This document shows positions 42,661-52,200 of a DNA stretch of 64,000 nt, piece after piece (positions within the stretch are counted from its first letter, which is position 1; every line of letters begins with the position of its first letter). The DNA is from Halotalea alkalilenta DSM 17697. Its GTDB lineage: Bacteria > Pseudomonadota > Gammaproteobacteria > Pseudomonadales > Halomonadaceae. The position numbers were made by a program, and so were the translations under genes. The stretch is from contig NZ_KK211232.1 in the NCBI RefSeq assembly GCF_000621205.1, positions 116,609 through 180,608 on the forward strand. Reading direction: 5' to 3'. Under the pieces are notes generated by a model. It did not search any database, was not told the DNA's origin, and saw nothing but the letters and a program-made list of their open reading frames with translations.

Positions 42661-42724
42661 AAGACCTCCGCCGCCTCTTTCTCGACGGGACGGTTTGGTT
42701 TGTAATGCCCCGTCGAGGAGCCAC

Positions 42725-43024
42725 ATGGGCAGGAGAAATACATTGATCATTCGCTGGGAAAGCGAACATGACTATGTCCTGGTGCATCTGCACCAGGACA
42801 TGTTCGGCGATTGGATCGTCAGCCGCGCCTGGGGCCAGATCGGTACCCAGTTCGGCGGGCTCAAGCACATGCTCGCCGAGGACCGCGCCCAGGCCCAGAC
42901 CTGGATCGACGACATCGCCCACATCCAGGCGTCGCGCGGACTGCGCAAGGTGCTCGAAGCGAGCGACGACAGCCGGGAAGGCCGTGAGGAGATCCGCCAG
43001 CTGTCGCTGCTCGACGGTTGCTGA
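42725..43024 (+). CDS. Small WGR-like domain protein
   Basis: 99 aa. RWESEHDYVLVHLHQDMFGDW...SRAWGQIGTQFGGLKHMLAEDRAQAQTWIDDIA follows the pattern of WGR domains (W-G-x-IG...), here with Gln replacing Arg (WGQ). WGR domains occur in DNA-repair and nucleic-acid contexts (PARP, MolR). The start is ambiguous: ATG 42725 has GAGGAG six bases upstream, while a TTG at 42743 has AGGAG. Function unknown. Confidence 0.65.
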   Translation: MGRRNTLIIRWESEHDYVLVHLHQDMFGDWIVSRAWGQIGTQFGGLKHMLAEDRAQAQTWIDDIAHIQASRGLRKVLEASDDSREGREEIRQLSLLDGC

Positions 43025-43060
43025 ACCGGCCGCTCGACCGACGCCATCGGCACCGCGCGG

Positions 43061-45238
43061 CTACTGCCGCAGGCGGATCAGGTAGGCGTGATGGATCTCA
43101 GGGCGGCGCTGGAAGTCGGGGTCGAGGGTCGCACGACTGATCTCTTCGACCTCGAAGCGCTGCTCGAGCCCCGGATCGAGCACGAAGCGTCGCTGGTTGT
43201 TGGAGAACAGCAGCGTGCCGCTCGGCGCCAAGCGCGCCATCGCCGCCTCCACCAGGCGCGGATGATCGCGCTGCACATCGAGGGTAGCGCTCATCTTCTT
43301 CGAGTTCGAGAAGGTCGGCGGATCGAGGAAGATCAGGTCGAAGTAGCCGCGCTCACGCCCGAGCCACTCGATGCAGTCGGCACGCTCGAGCCGGTGCCGG
43401 CGAAGGTCGAGCTTATTGAGGCGGAAATTGTCCTGCGCCCACTCGAGGTAGGTGTTCGACATATCGACGCTGACGCTCTCACGTGCGCCCCCGAGCGCCG
43501 CATGCACGGTGGCCGAGGCGGTGTAGCAGAACAGATTCAGGAAGCGCTTGCCCGCGACCATCTCCCTCAGCCGCCTGCGCACCGGGCGATGATCGAGGAA
43601 CAGACCGGTATCGAGATAGTCGCGCAGGTTGACCCACAGCTTGGCGCCCTCCTCCTCGACCTGCAGGCGCTCCTTGGAGTCGCTCTGGCGCTGATACTGC
43701 GCCTTGCCGCTCTGGCGCTGGCGACGCTTGAGATAGATCCGGTCAGACGCGACGCCCAAGACCTCGGGCAGTATGCCGAGCGCCTCCATCAGCCGGCGCT
43801 CGGCGTGGCTCGGATCGATCGAGCGCGGCGGGGCGTACTCCTGCACATGCACCCGCCCGGCGTAGATGTCGATCGCCAGCGCGTACTCCGGCATGTCGGC
43901 GTCGTACAGCCGATAGCAGCTCACACCGCTGCGCTTGAGCCACTTGGCCAGCCGCTTGCGGTTCTTCTCCAGCCGGTTGGCGAACATTCTCGCGCCTTCG
44001 CTCGGCCCGCGCGGCTCATCCTCGCCTTCGGCATTCGACCTGCGCCGTTCGTCCCCGCCCGCGTATACGTCGATCAGCAGCAGCTTGCACTCGAGCTGGC
44101 CGTTGCGCAGCGCATACTGCTTGTGGGCCTTGAGCCCGGTACGATGCCCAAGCTCGGGATTGCCGGTGAAAAGCGCCAGCCGCCAGCCGGGGAACTGGCT
44201 GCGCATCCGTTCACCGATCGCCGCATAGAGCGGGATCAACGCAGGGATATCGCCGATCCGTTCGCCATAGGGCGGGTTGGTGATCACCAGCCCCTGGGCC
44301 TCGCCGGCGGGGGCTTCGAGCCGCGCGACATCGCCGCGCGCGAGCGTAAGCCAAGCGTCTACCCCGGCGCGACGGGCGTTGGCGCCGGCCGCCTCGATCG
44401 CCAGGGCGTCGGCGTCCTGGCCGATGAACGAACTGCGCAGCCGCACGCGGCCCTGGCTGGCACGCTGCTGGGCCTCCTCGAGCACCTGGCGCCAGACAGC
44501 ATCATCGTGGCCCAGCCAACCATGGAAGCCGAAGCGCGCGCGCTTGAGGTTGGGGGCCATGTCGGCAGCGATCAATGCGCCTTCGATCAAGAGCGTCCCC
44601 GAACCGCACAGCGGGTCGATCAGCATCTCGCCACGCGCCGCGCGCTCGGGCCAGCCGGCGCGAATCAGCAAGGCGGCGGCGAGGTTCTCCTTCAGCGGCG
44701 CCTTGCCGCCCTCGCGTCGGTAGCCGCGCAGGTGCAGGCTGTCGCCGGATAGATCGATCCCGAGCGTCAGCCGGCCGCGATGCAGGTGAGCGTAGATCCG
44801 AAGGCTAGGCTGCTCGAGATCGACCGCTGGACGCGGCGCGCCGCTGGCGACCATCCGCTCGACCACCGCGTCCTTGATCGTCTGGGCGCCGAACCGGGTA
44901 TGCCGGATGCCTTCCGAATGGCCGTGGAAGTCGACCCTGAGCGTGCCGCCCGGGGCGAGATGCGCTGCCCAATCGATCCCACGGGCGACGTCGAGCAGCG
45001 TCTCGGCGCTCTCCACCCCTTCGACCTGGCACAGCCTCAGGATCACCCGGTTGGCCAGACGCGACCACAGGCATGCGCGATAGAGGGCGGCGAGATCCGC
45101 CTCGCCACCGACACCGGCGACGGTGGTCGAACCCACCTCCATGCCAAGGGCACCGAGTTCGTCGGAAAGCAGTTGCTCCAGGCCTCGCGGACAGGTGGCG
45201 AGGAATGGATAAGTGGTGGAGCTGGTCGAAGAAATCAT
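43061..45238 (-). CDS. rlmL: 23S rRNA methyltransferase RlmKL (m2G2445 and m7G2069)
   Basis: 725 aa bifunctional enzyme. N-terminal THUMP and RlmL methyltransferase with the catalytic NPPYGERIGD motif (about 305-314), and C-terminal RlmK Rossmann methyltransferase with LFCYTASATVHAALGGA and DLIFLDPPTFSNSKKM. Length matches E. coli RlmKL (702 aa). ATG 45238 is preferred; a further ATG eight codons upstream is also in frame. Confidence 0.93.
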   Translation of the reverse strand: MISSTSSTTYPFLATCPRGLEQLLSDELGALGMEVGSTTVAGVGGEADLAALYRACLWSRLANRVILRLCQVEGVESAETLLDVARGIDWAAHLAPGGTLRVDFHGHSEGIRHTRFGAQTIKDAVVERMVASGAPRPAVDLEQPSLRIYAHLHRGRLTLGIDLSGDSLHLRGYRREGGKAPLKENLAAALLIRAGWPERAARGEMLIDPLCGSGTLLIEGALIAADMAPNLKRARFGFHGWLGHDDAVWRQVLEEAQQRASQGRVRLRSSFIGQDADALAIEAAGANARRAGVDAWLTLARGDVARLEAPAGEAQGLVITNPPYGERIGDIPALIPLYAAIGERMRSQFPGWRLALFTGNPELGHRTGLKAHKQYALRNGQLECKLLLIDVYAGGDERRRSNAEGEDEPRGPSEGARMFANRLEKNRKRLAKWLKRSGVSCYRLYDADMPEYALAIDIYAGRVHVQEYAPPRSIDPSHAERRLMEALGILPEVLGVASDRIYLKRRQRQSGKAQYQRQSDSKERLQVEEEGAKLWVNLRDYLDTGLFLDHRPVRRRLREMVAGKRFLNLFCYTASATVHAALGGARESVSVDMSNTYLEWAQDNFRLNKLDLRRHRLERADCIEWLGRERGYFDLIFLDPPTFSNSKKMSATLDVQRDHPRLVEAAMARLAPSGTLLFSNNQRRFVLDPGLEQRFEVEEISRATLDPDFQRRPEIHHAYLIRLRQ

Positions 45239-45262
45239 GATGCCTGCCAGGCGACTTTTCAT

Positions 45263-45609
45263 CGTCGCATAAGGTATGTCGAAAGAATCGTGCGTTGTGG
45301 CCCTGAGTCTAAAATGGCGGTCGACACAGGGCGACGAATGTCATAGAACTGTCAATGTAGCGCTGCGAGACCGAGCCGGGATCACCGCGATGGTGACCAG
45401 GCCCCGGAGCGGTAAACCAGGACGACGCATGTCGCCCTTATCGTCAAGCCTTTGAACTCAGGAGTTCGTAGCAGGATTTTTCGAAGGACTTCACCCATCG
45501 ACGGCATTCGCCGCCGGTGTTTGCTGACTCCAGCGCGCTCCAGGCCGCCTTCGTCGCGATGACGCGGCGCTCGGATCGCTCTTCCCATCAAGCAGACATG
45601 AGGTTTCCG
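45263..45609. other. Divergent intergenic region rlmL-rmf
   Basis: About 350 bp upstream of both rlmL and rmf. I see no gene, RNA or strong consensus promoter; GAGG seven bases before rmf is its ribosome binding site. Growth-phase control of rmf probably resides here. Confidence 0.5.
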
Positions 45610-45819
45610 ATGAAAAGACAAAAGCGCGACCCTTCACAGCAGGCCTTTCTTCGCGGTTACAAAGCAGGCGTTTCCGGCCGGTCACGCGACCTTTGCCGCA
45701 GTCGTGACGTCAATCTTCGTGAATCCTGGATGAGCGGATGGCGCGAAGGCCGTCAGGACCAGTGGTCCGGCATGATAGGCGTTTCAGGCATCCATAAGAA
45801 TCCCATGGTGCTCGCCTGA
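45610..45819 (+). CDS. rmf: Ribosome modulation factor
   Basis: 69 aa, basic. MKRQKRDPSQQAFLRGYKAG and SRDLCRSRDVNLRESWMSGWREGRQD align with E. coli RMF (55 aa), which converts 70S ribosomes to dormant 100S dimers in stationary phase. The C-terminus is about 14 residues longer than the enteric protein. ATG 45610 has GAGG upstream; the frame is open further upstream without homology. Confidence 0.92.
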   Translation: MKRQKRDPSQQAFLRGYKAGVSGRSRDLCRSRDVNLRESWMSGWREGRQDQWSGMIGVSGIHKNPMVLA

Positions 45820-46039
45820 GCCGAGCGTTTCGCGCATTTCCTTCGTTCGTTTCATCGCGCCGATGCATCCCGCCCCGATCATCGATGCCTTTACCCGGCG
45901 AAGCGCAGTATTCACCGCAACATCATAGATTCGAAGCGGCGACCGGCGAGTCGCCCACGCTCGTGAAAGGCTTTCTCACGAAGGCCGCGACGGTGTCCGA
46001 CCGAGACACCCGCTGTAAAGCCCTAGTGGCAACCAAATC

Positions 46040-46062
46040 GAGGCCCGCTCCTGGCGGGCCTC
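46040..46062 (-). terminator. Terminator of pyrD
   Basis: Minus strand GAGGCCCGC / GCGGGCCTC with a 5-nt loop, followed by GATTTGG. Perfect 9-bp stem seven bases past the pyrD stop. The 45820-46039 stretch between it and rmf holds no gene I can support. Confidence 0.75.
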
Positions 46063-46068
46063 GCCTCG

Positions 46069-47067
46069 TCAGGCCAACGCCTGGGCGCATGCCTTGACCA
46101 GGCCGGGTCCGCGATAGATCAGCCCCGAGTAGAGCTGGACCAGGTCTGCGCCGATCCGGCGCTTCTCCAGCGCCCCCGCCGCATCGAACACGCCGCCGAC
46201 ACCGATGATCGGCATCTGCGGCAACCGCTCCCGCAGCCGCCTGATCACGCGGTTCGCCCCCGCCTCCACAGGCCGGCCCGAGAGCCCGCCCGCCTCGTCA
46301 CCATGCGTCACGCCCTCCACCGCGGCCCGATCCAGCGTGGTATTGGTGGCGATCACCGCATCGATCTGATTGTTGGCGAGACAGGCGGCGACCAGATCGA
46401 CCTCCTCGTCGCTCATGTCGGGGGCGATCTTCACCGCCAGCGGCAGCGCCCGCTCGCGGCCGCGGTCGAGCACCGCGCTCTCCTGCTTCAGCGCCGAGAG
46501 CAATCCATCGAGCTGCGCGCCGAACTGCAGGCTGCGCAGCCCCGGGGTATTCGGCGAAGAGATATTGACGGTGACGTAATGGGCATCGGCATGGACCTTG
46601 CGCAAGCAGACGAGATAGTCGTCGACCGCGCGCTCCACCGGGGTGGTCAGGTTCTTGCCGATGTTGATCCCGATCACTCCATCGAAGCGGCTCTTGCGAA
46701 CCTGCGCCACCAGATGATCGACGCCGGCATTGTTGAATCCCATCCGGTTGATGATCGCCTCGCGGCTCGGCAGGCGAAACAGCCTCGGCCGGGGATTGCC
46801 CTCCTGGGCCAGCGGCGTGACGGTGCCGACCTCGACGAAACCGAAGCCCAACGCGCCAAGCGCGTCCAGGTGGTCGGCGTTCTTGTCCAACCCGGCGGCG
46901 AGACCGACCCGGTTGGGGAAGCGCAGGCCCATCAGGGTGACCGGCGACTCGACCCGGTGCGAGCGCAGCAACCCCGCGCGATGGGCCTGGTCGAGCCCCT
47001 GGAGCGTCACCTTATGGGCGGTCTCGGGATCGAGGCGAAAGAGCAGCGAGCGGGCGAGCGCATACAT
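46069..47067 (-). CDS. pyrD: Dihydroorotate dehydrogenase (quinone), class 2
   Basis: 332 aa. Oxidises dihydroorotate to orotate with FMN and ubiquinone at the inner membrane. The N-terminal helical membrane-binding segment YALARSLLFRLDPETAH, then GLAAGLDKNADH, FNNAGVDHL, the class 2 catalytic loop VNISSPNTPGLRSLQ (Ser base) and IGVGGVFDAAGA. Start at 47067 matches the family; earlier in-frame ATGs exist. Confidence 0.95.
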   Translation of the reverse strand: MYALARSLLFRLDPETAHKVTLQGLDQAHRAGLLRSHRVESPVTLMGLRFPNRVGLAAGLDKNADHLDALGALGFGFVEVGTVTPLAQEGNPRPRLFRLPSREAIINRMGFNNAGVDHLVAQVRKSRFDGVIGINIGKNLTTPVERAVDDYLVCLRKVHADAHYVTVNISSPNTPGLRSLQFGAQLDGLLSALKQESAVLDRGRERALPLAVKIAPDMSDEEVDLVAACLANNQIDAVIATNTTLDRAAVEGVTHGDEAGGLSGRPVEAGANRVIRRLRERLPQMPIIGVGGVFDAAGALEKRRIGADLVQLYSGLIYRGPGLVKACAQALA

Positions 47068-47134
47068 GGGAGGCATTCCAGAAATGAAGACGGGCAAGGG
47101 GCGGCGGGCAGTATAGCGGCTGACGCCGCGGCCG

Positions 47135-48025
47135 TCAGCGCGAACGCAGCCTGTCGCCGACCCGCAGCTTGCCGCCGCTGCCGCTCAATACCACGGCATT
47201 GACGCCGAAATAGGCCCGCCCGCCGCTGCCGTCGAACGGCGACAGCGTCATCAGCGTGGCCAGCGGTTCGGCGCGATCCGGGATCTCTCCACTGATTTGG
47301 TCGACCTTGACCACCGGGCAGCGCTCGCAGGGCTTGCAGGCCCACAGGCGGATCTTCCCGCCCAGCTGGGCGAACTCCTCCACGCGGTGCTCGGCGAAGG
47401 CCGGCAGGCCCTCGATCACCAGGTTGGGCCGAAAGCGAGTCATCTCCACCGTCCGCGCGCCGCGCTCGAGCAGCGCCTGGTTGAGCGCATCGAGGCTCAC
47501 TCGCGAGGCAATCAAAAGCGGATAGCCATCGGCGAAACCGGTGTGACTGATCACCTCGCTGCGCCCCATCTGCTCGAAGCGCTGCTCGCCGACACGACGC
47601 AGCAGCGCCTGCTCCACTCGGGCATCGCGGGCGAAGCGCAAAAGCCGCAGCGGCGTCTTCCACTGCCCTTCGAACACTCGCTCGAGCCAGGCGGAGACCT
47701 CCTCGCCTTCATCGATGCCGAAACAGGGGTCACCATGGACCTTGGTTTCCACCAGCGGCCCCTGGGGCGGGGTCAGCGGCAGATGGATCTGACGACCGCA
47801 GGGCGCGAGCAGGCACAGCTCGTGCTCGGTGAGCTGGACACGAATGGCGGCCATCGCCGGCAGCCGGCGCTGGGTCATGAAGCGCCCCTCGGCGTCGACC
47901 ATCATCCAGCGGCGATCCCAGGCCAGCCCTTCGCTGGTGAGCCCGGCTTCGTCGAGATCGATGCCGGCGAACCCCTTGACCGGATAGATCCAGAGCTCGG
48001 CCAGCCTGGCAGCCGTTCTCGCCAT
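47135..48025 (-). CDS. MOSC-domain protein, YcbX-like N-hydroxylated substrate reductase
   Basis: 296 aa: MOSC_N beta-barrel domain (LAELWIYPVKGFAGIDLDEAGL) then MOSC domain with the molybdenum-cofactor Cys region RLWACKPCERCPVVKVDQ and RFRPNLVIEGLPAF. Resembles YcbX without its C-terminal ferredoxin domain (E. coli YcbX is 369 aa), so an external electron donor is needed. GGAG lies eight bases before ATG 48025, 15 bases after trmA, suggesting one transcript. Confidence 0.85.
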   Translation of the reverse strand: MARTAARLAELWIYPVKGFAGIDLDEAGLTSEGLAWDRRWMMVDAEGRFMTQRRLPAMAAIRVQLTEHELCLLAPCGRQIHLPLTPPQGPLVETKVHGDPCFGIDEGEEVSAWLERVFEGQWKTPLRLLRFARDARVEQALLRRVGEQRFEQMGRSEVISHTGFADGYPLLIASRVSLDALNQALLERGARTVEMTRFRPNLVIEGLPAFAEHRVEEFAQLGGKIRLWACKPCERCPVVKVDQISGEIPDRAEPLATLMTLSPFDGSGGRAYFGVNAVVLSGSGGKLRVGDRLRSR

Positions 48026-48039
48026 CGTTTTCTCCATCT

Positions 48040-49167
48040 TCAGCGGCGTCTTTGCAGCAGTACGCCACACTCGCAATGATGGGTATAGGGGAACTGGTCG
48101 AACAATGCGAAGCGCTCGATGCGATGGGTCGTACACAGCCGCTCGAGATTGGCCTCGAGCGTCTCGGGATTGCACGAGATATAGACGATCGAGTCGAACC
48201 GCGCGACCTGGGCGCAGCTTTCATCATCGAGCCCGGCGCGCGGCGGATCGACCAGCACGGTGGAGAAGTCGTAGTCATCGAGGCCCAGCGCCTCGGCGCG
48301 GCGACCGCGCCTGGCCCCGGAGAGCGCAGTGGAGAACTCCTCGCTCGACATCCGCGCGATCACCGCATTGTCGATGCCATTGTCGGCGAGGTTGTGCTGC
48401 GCCGCGGCCACCGAAGTGCGCGAGATCTCGGTACCGAGCACGCGGCGGAAGTTGTCCGCCAGCGCGATGGTGAAGTGGCCATTGCCGCAGTAGAACTCGA
48501 CCAGATCCCGCTTGGCCTCGCCCTCGGCGGGCCGGGTCACCTCGCGCGCCCAGCCGAGCATGCACTCGGCGATCCTGGCGTTGGGCTGGGTGAAGCTGTT
48601 CTCGATCTGGCGATAGGAGAATCGATTGCCGGCGACCTCGAGGTACTCGGTGACGTACTCCTCGGAGATCACCAGGCGCTGCTTGCGCGAACGGCCGATG
48701 ATCCTCGCCTCGAGCGTCTCCTCGAGCGCCCTCGCCTCGCGCTCCCAAGCCTCATCGAGCGCCCGGTGGTAGATCAGCGTGACCAACGCCTCGCCCTCGA
48801 GGGTGGTGAGGAACTCGACCTGGAAGATCCGCCGGCGCAGGGTCTCACTCGCAAGCAAAGCTTCGCGCAGCCTGGGCATCAGCGCATTGATCTTGGCGCT
48901 GGCGACGTCGAAGCGCTCGAGCCGGATCACCTCGCGACGCTTGGGATCCTCAGGATCGACGTCGAACATCGCGTAGAACAGGTCGTCGTCCTGGTGCCAG
49001 ATCCTGAACTCGGCGCGCATCCGATAGTGGGAGGCTGGCGAGGCGAAAAGCTCCAGCGCAGGCGGCTCGAAGCGCGCGAACTGCGCGGTGATGCGCTGTC
49101 GCTTGGCCTCGAGCTGCTGAGGATAGAGGGCGGGATCGACGACTGGAACGCTCAAGCGAAACCTCAT
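48040..49167 (-). CDS. trmA: tRNA (uracil-54, C5)-methyltransferase
   Basis: 375 aa. Makes m5U54 in the tRNA T-loop. Motifs: SHYRMRAEFRIWHQDDDL, EFYCGNGHFTIALADNFRRV (SAM), LVDPPRAGLDDE, and catalytic Cys in VYISCNPETL. Length matches E. coli TrmA (366 aa). Start is 49167 or an ATG seven codons upstream. Confidence 0.95.
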   Translation of the reverse strand: MRFRLSVPVVDPALYPQQLEAKRQRITAQFARFEPPALELFASPASHYRMRAEFRIWHQDDDLFYAMFDVDPEDPKRREVIRLERFDVASAKINALMPRLREALLASETLRRRIFQVEFLTTLEGEALVTLIYHRALDEAWEREARALEETLEARIIGRSRKQRLVISEEYVTEYLEVAGNRFSYRQIENSFTQPNARIAECMLGWAREVTRPAEGEAKRDLVEFYCGNGHFTIALADNFRRVLGTEISRTSVAAAQHNLADNGIDNAVIARMSSEEFSTALSGARRGRRAEALGLDDYDFSTVLVDPPRAGLDDESCAQVARFDSIVYISCNPETLEANLERLCTTHRIERFALFDQFPYTHHCECGVLLQRRR

Positions 49168-49208
49168 GCACGACGGTGGCAAAGACATGGAAGCGAAAAA
49201 GAAAATAT

Positions 49209-49238
49209 GCCCCAGCGCCGATCGAGCAGCGCTGGGGC
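49209..49238 (-). terminator. Terminator of gdhB
   Basis: Minus strand GCCCCAGCGC / GCGCTGGGGC with a 10-nt loop, followed by ATATTTTCTTTTTCG. Perfect 10-bp stem plus T-rich tail, about 55 bases after the gdhB stop. Confidence 0.88.
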
Positions 49239-49292
49239 GTCAAGTCTAACCGATTATCCCAGCGATCCGTTGCCGCCGGATCGCACCTGGGT

Positions 49293-52200
49293 TCAGCGCG
49301 CGTCGACCGTTTCGCCCAGCTCGGCCAGCTCGCGCACTGCTACGGCGAACAGCGCGTAGCTGATTTTCGAGCCGGCGCGCACTTCATCGAGCAGCTGGTG
49401 CCAGCGTGCAAGCTTGCCCTCGCGCCGCTCGAGCCAGACATCGAGGCGCTCGACGATGGTCGGCGGCAGGTCGTCGAGCCCCTGCACGGTGACGGTCAAG
49501 GCCAGCTGCTGGCGATCGAGATCGTCGCGCAGCGCCTCGCGGGCCAGTGCCTCCCAGCCGTCGCCGACCGGCAGCTGGTCGACCTGCTCGGTCAGCCACG
49601 GCAGCTCGAGGCGCTCGCCGATCGCATAGTAGGCCTCGGCGACGCGCTCGATCTCGTCGCCGCTGCGTCGCGCCGCCTCGATGATCCCGAGGCCAGCGTA
49701 GAGGTGATGCAGCGAGACCACGCGGGCGGCCAGCGCTTCGGGCACACCGGCGGCGCGGTAGTGTTCGAAGCGGGCCTGCCAAGCCTCGGCCTCCTTGCCG
49801 CTCAAGCGCTCGCGCACTTCTTCGCTGAGCCGCGCGAGGCGCGAGGAGAAGTGGTCGATCGTCTCGGCCACGCCAAGCGCCGAGCGGCTGCGCAGGAACC
49901 AGCGGGTGGCGCGCTGACCGAGGCGCATCAGCGCCCCCATCATGTCGTACTGGACCTGGCTCTCGACCTTGGCGTCCAGCGCCTCAATCTCGCGCCACAG
50001 CCGGTCGAGCTCGAAACTGTCGCGGGCGATCACGTAGGCGCGCACTACGCTGGCCTGGTCGAGACCGCTGCCGTCGAGCAACCGGCGCACGAAGGTGATG
50101 CCCATCCGATCGACCAGATCGTTGGCGATCTGGGTCGCGACGATCTCGTGCTTGAGTCCATGCTGGTAGAGCTCGTCTTGGAAACGCTCGACCAATCGCG
50201 GCGGGAAGGCGCGCTCGACGTGGCGCTGGATGTACACCTCGTCGGGGATGTCGGAACCCGCGAGCTGGGTCTTGAGATCGCTCTTGGCGTACGAGATCAG
50301 CACCGAGAGCTCGGGATGGGTGAGACCGAGCCCCGCCTCGCCCCGTTCCTGGAGCGCCTGGTCACTCGGCAGCGCCTCGAGCTCACGGTCGAGCACCCCG
50401 CCGTCCTCTAGGGCCTTGATGAAGCGCCGGTAGCTGCCGATGCTTTCACGCGAGTGGATAGCGGCGAGGGACAGCGCCTGGGTCTGGGTGTAGTTGTCGC
50501 GCAGCACGAGGTCCGCGACCTCGTCGGTCATCTCGGCCAGGAACTGGTTGCGCTGCTTGGCGGTCATGTCGCCACGCGCGGTGATGCCATCGAGCAGGAT
50601 CTTGATATTGACCTCGTGGTCGGAGCAGTTGACCCCGCCGGCGTTGTCGATGAAGTCGGTGTTGAGCCGCACCCCATGCATCGCCGCCTCGCGCCGCCCA
50701 CGCTGGGTGATGCCGAGATTGCCGCCCTCGCCCACCACTCTGGCGCGAAGCGCGCAGCCATCGATGCGAAGCTGGTCGTTGGCCTTGTCGCCCACCTCGG
50801 CGTGGGTTTCATCGCTCGCCTTGACGTAGGTGCCGATGCCGCCGTTCCAGAACAGATCGACCTCGGAGGCGAGCAGCGCCTGGATCAGCTCATTCGGCGA
50901 CAGCCGCTCGGCGACGATACCGAAGCGGGACTTCATCTCGGGGCTGATCGCGATCGACTTGGCATCGCGGGAGAACACCCCGCCGCCCGCGGAAATCAGC
51001 TTCGGATCGTATTCGTCCCAGCCGAGCCGGGCGTCGAACATCCGCTGGCGCTCAGCGAAGCCGCTGGCCGCGTCGGGCTCGGGATCGATGAAGATATGGC
51101 GATGGTTGAACGCCGCGACCAGCCGGATCTGCTCGGAGAGCAGCATGCCGTTGCCGAACACGTCTCCGGCCATGTCACCGACGCCGAGCACGGTGAACGG
51201 CTGGGTCTGGGTATCCAGGCCGATTTCACGAAAGTGACGCTTGACCGACTCCCAGGCGCCGCGCGCGGTGATCCCCATGCCCTTGTGGTCGTAACCATAC
51301 CGCCCGCCCGAGGCGAAGGCGTCGCCGAGCCAGAAGCCGTACTCCGCGGAGAGCGCGTTGGCGATGTCTGAGAAAGTCGCGGTGCCCTTGTCGGCGGCGA
51401 CCACTAGGTAAGGGTCGTCGTCATCGAAACGGACCACGTCGCGCGGCGGCACGACCTGCTTGTCGACCACGTTGTCGGTGATGTCGAGCATGCCGCGAAT
51501 CAGCGTGCGGTAGCACTCGATCCCTTCGTTCTGGATCACTTCCCGGCTGGCGTTGACCGGCAGGCGCTTGCAGACGAAGCCCCCCTTGGCACCGGTCGGC
51601 ACGATCACCGCATTCTTCACCTGCTGCGCCTTGACCAGCCCGAGCACTTCGGTGCGGAAATCCTCGAAGCGGTCCGACCAGCGCAAGCCCCCTCGAGCGA
51701 CCCGGCCTGCGCGCAGGTGCAGCCCCTCCATCCGCGGCGAGTAGACGAATATCTCGTAGAGCGGCCGTGGCTTGGGCATTTCGGGAATCCGCCGCGGCTC
51801 GAGCTTGAACGAGATGTAGTCCTTGGGTTCGCCCTCGGCATCGGGCTGGAAGAAGTTGGTACGCAGGGTAGCGTCGAACAGGTCCAGGTAGCGGCGCAGC
51901 AGCCGGTCATCGTTGAGGCTGACCACCTGCTCGAGCTGCGCGTCGATTTCGGCGCGAAGCGCCGCCTGCGCGGCATCGTCGAGCCGATGCTCGGGGTCGA
52001 AACGGCCCTTGAACAGCGCGATCAGGCCGCGGGTAATCAACGGATAGCTGGTCAGGGTGCTGGCGATGTAGGGCTGCGACAGGCTGAAGCGAATCTGGTG
52101 CAGGTAGCGGGCGTAGGCGCGCAGCAGCGCGACCTCGCGCCAGTCGAGCTCGGCGGCGAGCACCAGGCGGTTGAAGGTGTCGCTCTCGGCGCTCCCGCTC

